From the NCBI GenBank assembly GCA_019671135.1, contig JAHRHY010000001.1:620001-684000 (forward strand): 64,000 bases of DNA. Direction: 5' to 3'. This stretch comes from Linnemannia hyalina (lineage: Eukaryota; Mortierellomycota; Mortierellomycetes; Mortierellales; Mortierellaceae). Positions 59,028-64,000 of the stretch are shown piece after piece. A model generated the notes under the pieces. The model was not told the origin of the DNA. It did no database searches and saw only the letters and a list, made by a program, of their open reading frames with translations. A program made the position numbers and the translations under genes. Numbering within the stretch: position 1 is the stretch's first letter; every line of letters begins with the position of its first letter.

Positions 59028-61438
59028 TTAAGGGAAAGCACGGCCAGTGAATCTAGGGTACAAGCATGCATCACGGACGGTGTGGAGGTTCAACAACCAG
59101 GCAATGTACCGCTCAACACCAAGACCGAATCCTCCGTGCTCCGAGGTTCCGTACTTGCGCTGCTCGGTGAACCAGTAGTAAGGGTTGGGGTCAAGACCCT
59201 CGCGAATGTAGGCGGCCATCAACTCCTCCAAGTCAGAAATACGCATCGATCCTCCGACAATCTCTCCGACACCGGGCATCAACACATCGACCGACTCGGT
59301 CAAGGCGTTGTTCTCGGGGCAGCGCTTCATGTAGAACGACTTGATCTCGGCAGGGAAGCGGCACAAGAAGATGGGGCGGTTAATCTTGTCGGTCATGGCA
59401 CGCTCGGGAGCCTCGGGGATATCCTCACCAACCTCGTAGAAAGTACCGTCCTCCTTCTTGATGTCGTTGTCCTTCAAGTACTGGATGGCCTCGGTGTAAT
59501 CCATGCGCAAGAAGGGGCGCTCGGGCTTCTTGAAGCTGGGGTTGAGCTTGTAAACAATTTCGGCAGAGGGCTTGTGGGCCAAGGTGCGGTCAATGACATC
59601 GCAGACCATCTCCTCCAACTGCTCGAGCAAATCGTTAAAGGAAATGAAAGCCATCTCAGCCTCGCAATGGGTGTACTCGGACAAGTGGCGACGGGTATGG
59701 GACTTCTCGGCACGGAAGGACTCAGCCAAGCAGTAGACATCTCCTAAGGAGGGAAGGCAGGTCTCCAAGTACAACTGGGAGGACTGAGTCAAGTAAGCCT
59801 TCTCGTTGTAGTAGTTGAGCTCGAACAAGGTCGAACCTCCCTCGACCGAGGTCTGGACCATGGCGGGGGGAGTGACCTCAGTGAAGCCGCGGTTGTCAAA
59901 GTGGTCGCGGAAGGCCTTCATGACCTGAGAGCGGACCTTCAAGATGCCGGAAGCCTTCTCCTCGCGCAAGACCAAGTGACGGAGATCGTACTTGACGGAG
60001 GGGTCAGAGTTCTCGTTAACCTTGTTGGACATGGCCTCCTCGCCACCGGGGGCCTTTCCAATGCACTCCCAGTAGTCAACAGTCAACTCGTGGTTATCAG
60101 GTGCCTATTTGTTGTAATAATACAAGGGAAGGTTGTAAGTTATATGGCAATCACGAACAAGGTCTTCATGCCCATAGCATGCTCCGTCACCAGAAAAAAC
60201 AATGGTCGTATTGTTGAAAATGTCCACATACAGTCTTGCCCTCGGGGAGCTCGTTAATCACACCATAGACGGTGACGGTCGACTCGAGAGTAAGGGTAAG
60301 AGCATCGAAGGTTTGGCACTATTTTCCGATTCGTTCGAACAAAGCAATGAAAACGTGTTAGCAACGAGTTTCTTGGTTGTCGCAATTCATGGAGATAACA
60401 ATTATCCTGAAAAGGCCAAGCAATCCCATGGAAAAACAACTTACAAGGGTGTCGGTGAGGACGCACTGGAGGTATCCGGTACCGTCTCTGAGAATGATGA
60501 AGGTCATGTTCTTTCCCTGGACACGGAGACGGTGAACCCATCCCGAGACCCTAACGCGCTTGCCTCTGTTCTCAACACCGTTTCTGATCTTGATCTTCTG
60601 GGCAGCGGGCAAGGCAGGGTTCTCAGTCAAGACAATGGCCTTGGCAGCCTCCAAGACGCGCTCACGCTCATCGGCAGCAGCTTTATCCTTAGCAGCCTGC
60701 TCAGAGGCCTGCTCGGCCTGCTTCTTGGCCTTCTTCTCGAGCTCAGCGACCTTCTTGACGGCCTTCTTCAAGGCAGCTCCGGAGATGGGGACGTAGGCAG
60801 AGACCTCGTCAGTGCCGGCAGCAGCGGCCTTCCAGACCAAGATCTTGGCGCCATCACCGTGAGCCTGAAGGGCTCTGGCAGCGGTCTGGTAGGGGAGCTC
60901 GGCGGAACCGTTGCCGGTCTCGTCATGGCCCTTGGTCTCGTCGACGTGAGCGACTATTTGAGAATAGTTATGAAGAGAATGGTTAAGAGTTGCTATTTTT
61001 TTTCCTGTGTGGTTGTTGGGTATCGCGGGCACGGTACAGCCTATCAATTGAAGAGGGAATGATACGTCCTCGCTTTGAAGGGGAATAAGGTCGTTCTATC
61101 TCCGTCGGGGAGTTCTTTTTTGCTGTCGTTGTCGGGCTCTTTTGCTGTTCATTCTAATCCATCAATCCGACGACTTTTTCCTCCATGAGCCTACCACTCT
61201 CTCCACATTAAGTACGATGACAGCGTGCTGCCGTTGTTGCTATTGTTGTTGGGTCCTGAACGTTGAACGCCGCCTCGACTTGCTTCGTCCATTGCTGGCC
61301 AGTGAATGCTCGAGGGGAGGAACGGGTGGGTGCCAAGCCCTTATTCGATTCCCGAAAGAGGAAGGGCGAGAGGGTAGTCCTGCCATGATCATTACCAGCG
61401 TTGAGGGAGAGGGAATCGACGGCGATAGTGTCGGCCAT
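59028..61438 (-). CDS. DED81: Cytosolic asparaginyl-tRNA synthetase
   Basis: Four exons, 61438-61396, 60953-60445, 60318-60232 and 60104-59028, predict 571 residues. An N-terminal Ala/Lys/Glu-rich extension ([17 protein letters not shown]) is typical of eukaryotic AsnRS and aids tRNA binding. The OB fold follows ([19 protein letters not shown]), then the class IIb catalytic core with motif 2 [20 protein letters not shown] and motif 3 [15 protein letters not shown]. The enzyme charges tRNA-Asn with asparagine. AsnRS is chosen over AspRS from the overall core and from [12 protein letters not shown]. Exon 1 is just 43 bases. Its start codon is 195 bases from the divergent gene at 61634. Confidence 0.96.
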
Positions 61439-61633
61439 GGTTGTGGTATACGAAATAAGAGGATGAGAGATTGATAAAGAAAAAGAAAAAAAAACGAGTT
61501 TTTGAAACAGCTGCTTTTATGGTTGTTTATCGGCACTTTGATCAGGTCACGTGCGTGTTGACTCACGACGTTCTTTTGGCAAGGGGAAGATTCGAAGGGG
61601 GAATCTCATCTCGAAACCAAACAACAAACACAC
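61439..61633. promoter_or_regulatory. Divergent promoter, AsnRS / 61634 gene
   Basis: 195 bases between head-to-head start codons, with an A-rich patch near 61470-61495. It includes TCACGTGCG near 61547, an E-box-like CACGTG. Confidence 0.45.
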
Positions 61634-63604
61634 ATGGAAGAACATCACTTCAGCAACAGACAGCTGGAGACACCTCCGGCATCGCCACTGCCAGAAGGAG
61701 TGGAGGAAGCGTTTGGGTCAGAACAAGAAGAGTTCGAACAAGAGGAGGTGGAATACGAGCAGCATGCATGCGAGCAAGAGGAATATGAGGAGGAGGGATA
61801 CCAGGGGGAGGAAGAGGACGACAGAACGACCGCCTATGAGGAGGAATACGAAGAAGGGGAGGAGGAGGAGGGTCTATACAATTGGGGGGACGACTTGGAA
61901 TTGACTCTGCCTGGTGAGTACTATTCAGGATATCGCAGAATGCTCTCCTGTATGTTGCAGCCAGGATGCACCATCCGCGTCAAATATGGACGCGACGGGA
62001 GAACGCTAGGATACCAAGTATACAGTGACGATTACCGCGAACAAGTACAACATCGACGACGAAAAGTAAGGGAATTCGAACGACAAAAGCGACAACAAGA
62101 ACGGGAATTCGAGCGACTACCACAACCGCCGCGATCACAGCCACCGCCACCTCCTCCTGTGTTGGGATGTCGGCCAGCACTCTACTACCACAACCATGCA
62201 CCGTGCCGCGACTTCTCTGACGAGCCTGTCTGGAACCAGACAGAACCCATACCCATGCCTGTCGAGGAGCAGGAGGAGGACCGGAGGTGGATGGAATACC
62301 ACCAAAAGAACCTACAGGACATGGACCGGAAAATGGAGGACAAGCTCATGCACTATGTCGCTCTCGCTGAAAAACAGCCACGCTATCCTCAAGAACCGCT
62401 AAGGGTGTCAATGGTCCACGTCGATTCTGGACACCCCAGCACGAGCCAGCCAGGAGGGCACGGCGAGGTTAATAGCAGCAGTGGCTCTCAGAACCTCCCT
62501 CCGTCGGCGTATATCAGCGACTCAGAGAAACCATTTCCGTGGTCTGATGATGAGGTAGAGGCAGAAGAGTCTGCAGAGGAGCAGGGCAGGGCGATGTCCA
62601 GTATCGAACGATCTCTCAGGGCGCAGGCTGTCACGGCCCTCCATAACCCATCCGCCATGCTACTGCATTCAGTCTCCATGAACGAGGTATGTTGATTTTT
62701 TTGCTCCTATGCTGGTTACGGCCCGCAGCTCTCTTTTTTTTTTGGTGAATCATGGACGCCATCTATGCATAGTTCTTATTTTTTTTCCCTTGACTCACGA
62801 CATTTTTGTTTGCCTTGTTTTTTCTACTCTTGTAACCATTCTTCAACAACTTAGACTCCAACTAGAACTCGACTGCGGATGTATCGGTAAGCGAAAGGAC
62901 CTCCCTTCTCCCCCTTTTTTGGCCCACTTCGTCATTTTTTTTTCCTTCTCTCTTCGACTCACCTCACTTTCTTAAGCTTTCAAGCAACACCAACTCTATT
63001 GTTCCCTATGACTCCACGCATTAATTGCCACAGCGGTATCTTTCTCACCAAACTTCTCCCACAAACTTTCCCATGAACGCCTTTGGTTACTTTTTTTTTC
63101 TATGACTCCGCGCAAATAATTTCCACGCCCCTTTTCGTCACCAAAAAAACTCACTTCGCCCATTATATTTTTCCTATGGTCACCTTTTTTTTTGTTGTTT
63201 CTGTCTATGACTCTGCACAAAAATCTCACTTCGCCTTGGCACTTTCCCATGAAAACTTATCTTCCCCTTCGATAACTCCTAGACATTTGACAGGACAGCC
63301 GCAGCCGCCCCACGAGTATGCGCCGGAATCCGTCAAGCAGGCCTATGGAGAATCAGGAGGCAAACCTCTCGATGACCACAGTCACCACCTTCACCACCAC
63401 TATACCGATACTCACGCCTCCTCTTCCTCTTCCTCGTCACACACTGCGGCAGCGTCGGAGCACTATCAACACCACAACCATCACAGCCACGGCCATCATC
63501 ATCACCACCACCACATGGACTCGTCGTCGAGTCATGTTGATGATGATGTCCCCATGGATGACGAGTTTGGTCCGACCTACTTTCAAGGAGCCCTCAATGA
63601 TTGA
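61634..63604 (+). CDS. Acidic, His-tailed protein of unknown function
   Basis: Three exons, 61634-62686, 62855-62886 and 63283-63604, predict 468 residues. The N-terminus is extremely Glu-rich (residues about 22-80). A small ordered-looking part follows (NWGDDLELTLPGEYYSGYRR, CTIRVKYGRDGRTLGYQVY), then an Arg/Glu helix (HRRRKVREFERQKRQQ), Pro-rich linkers, and after the junctions QPPHEYAPESVKQAYGES and a long His/Ser tail with a run of seven His, ending DDEFGPTYFQGALND. Exon 2 is 32 bases; it is kept because both flanking GT-AG introns preserve frame and the third exon continues coding. I do not recognise it. Metal binding by the His tail is a guess. It may bind nucleic acid or chromatin, but nothing proves that. 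Confidence 0.7.
63006..63250 (+). repeat. Three degenerate ~100-bp direct repeats in an intron
   Basis: Within the 396-base second intron of the 61634 gene, CTATGACTCCRCGCA recurs at 63006, 63100 and (as CTATGACTCTGCACA) 63205. Each copy is followed by TCACTTCGCC- or TTTCCCATG-like words. Confidence 0.6.
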
Positions 63605-63681
63605 GTCATAAAAAACTCTTGTTCTCAATAACATTTTTCCCTTTCTCTTTTCCCAGTTTGTAACAACAGCTTTCAGTAATT

Positions 63682-63687
63682 AATAAA
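63682..63687 (+). terminator. Poly(A) signal AATAAA of the 61634 gene
   Basis: AATAAA 78 bases after the stop. Confidence 0.55.
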
Positions 63688-63708
63688 GAAAAAAATATTG
63701 CGTTCTTT

Positions 63709-63714
63709 TTTATT
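63709..63714 (-). terminator. Candidate poly(A) signal of the right-edge gene
   Basis: TTTATT on the plus strand, 35 bases past the minus-strand stop at 63749 and only 22 bases from the convergent gene's signal. Confidence 0.5.
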
Positions 63715-63748
63715 TACAAAAAAAACAATTTCAAACGAGAGATAAGAT

Positions 63749-64000
63749 TCAACGGTTGAAGGCACGCTGGCATCGCTTGCGGAGCCACCCCAAAGGCCTC
63801 TTAGCCTCCTTCTCCTTCCGCCGCCAATGATGAGCTTCCATCCGATGAATCCACTTCATGCCCGCAGGTGTAGCCGCCAGTTTCTCGACCTTTCGCTGGA
63901 TCCTCTCACTCGCATCCTGGACCGCTTTCGACTTGATCACCCCCGCTACCCTTTTGTTAACATCCTGCGCAAACTGTGTCTGAAGTACCTCCTCGACCTT
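63749..64000 (-). CDS. 3' end of a basic protein, cut by the window edge
   Basis: The last 83 residues of a minus-strand frame that runs open to the window edge. It is helical and very basic (VIKSKAVQDASERIQRKVEK, then HRMEAHHWRRKEKEAKRP and WLRKRCQRAFNR), with no motif I recognise. The 5' part lies outside. The continuous frame, absence of repeats and a poly(A) signal just beyond the stop support a real gene. Confidence 0.6.
   Translation of the reverse strand, partial: KVEEVLQTQFAQDVNKRVAGVIKSKAVQDASERIQRKVEKLAATPAGMKWIHRMEAHHWRRKEKEAKRPLGWLRKRCQRAFNR

Noticed and set aside
59019..59747. 242-codon plus-strand frame
   Set aside because: Shadow of the AsnRS catalytic exon.

Overview
The window reads as nuclear DNA of an early-diverging filamentous fungus, most likely a Mortierella-like member of Mortierellomycota. 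This rests on eukaryotic housekeeping genes broken by many short GT-AG introns with YAG acceptors, AATAAA-type poly(A) signals, long pyrimidine-rich 5' leaders, MCM8 (absent from budding and fission yeast), and a large HEAT-NACHT-pentapeptide-WD40 protein of a kind I associate with Mortierella. The taxon is inference; the gene structures were rebuilt by hand from splice signals and reading-frame continuity.

Layout. 1-3.9 kb: no supported gene. 3.9-8.8 kb: three tandem minus-strand paralogues of an unrecognised secreted family, each with its own signal-peptide mini-exon; the middle copy has a 1-base frameshift. 9.3-16.5 kb: three minus-strand genes, an AYR1-like short-chain reductase, the helicase MCM8 and the RNase H2 catalytic subunit. 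17.0-27.7 kb: four plus-strand genes (an Asn/Ser-rich unknown, a stomatin-type SPFH protein, a twin CX9C protein, a Kelch-type membrane protein), with a gene-poor and possibly decayed stretch at 18.7-21.6 kb. 27.9-32.2 kb: TIM21 (minus) and a RHEB-type GTPase (plus). 33.2-38.4 kb: a STAND/NLR-like gene interrupted by three separate 1-base frameshifts. 38.7-40.1 kb: a secreted repeat protein (minus).

42.5-46.0 kb: a protein O-mannosyltransferase (plus). 46.3-57.3 kb: five minus-strand genes, DEF1, URI1, DPM1 and TRM61 among them in that order after the PMT. 57.6-61.4 kb: an Rpr2/Rpp21/Snm1-type RNase P/MRP subunit and cytosolic asparaginyl-tRNA synthetase, convergent. 61.6-63.6 kb: an acidic/His-rich unknown (plus). 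63.7 kb to the edge: the 3' end of a minus-strand gene.

Functional links. DPM1 makes the dolichyl-phosphate mannose that the PMT consumes. DEF1 and URI1 both concern RNA polymerase II. TRM61, the RNase P/MRP subunit and AsnRS form a run of tRNA-biology genes, the first two divergent from a 268-bp spacer. MCM8 and RNase H2A lie 114 bp apart on one strand. Whether these neighbourhoods are conserved cannot be judged from one sequence. No tRNA, rRNA, intact transposon, CRISPR array or virus was seen.
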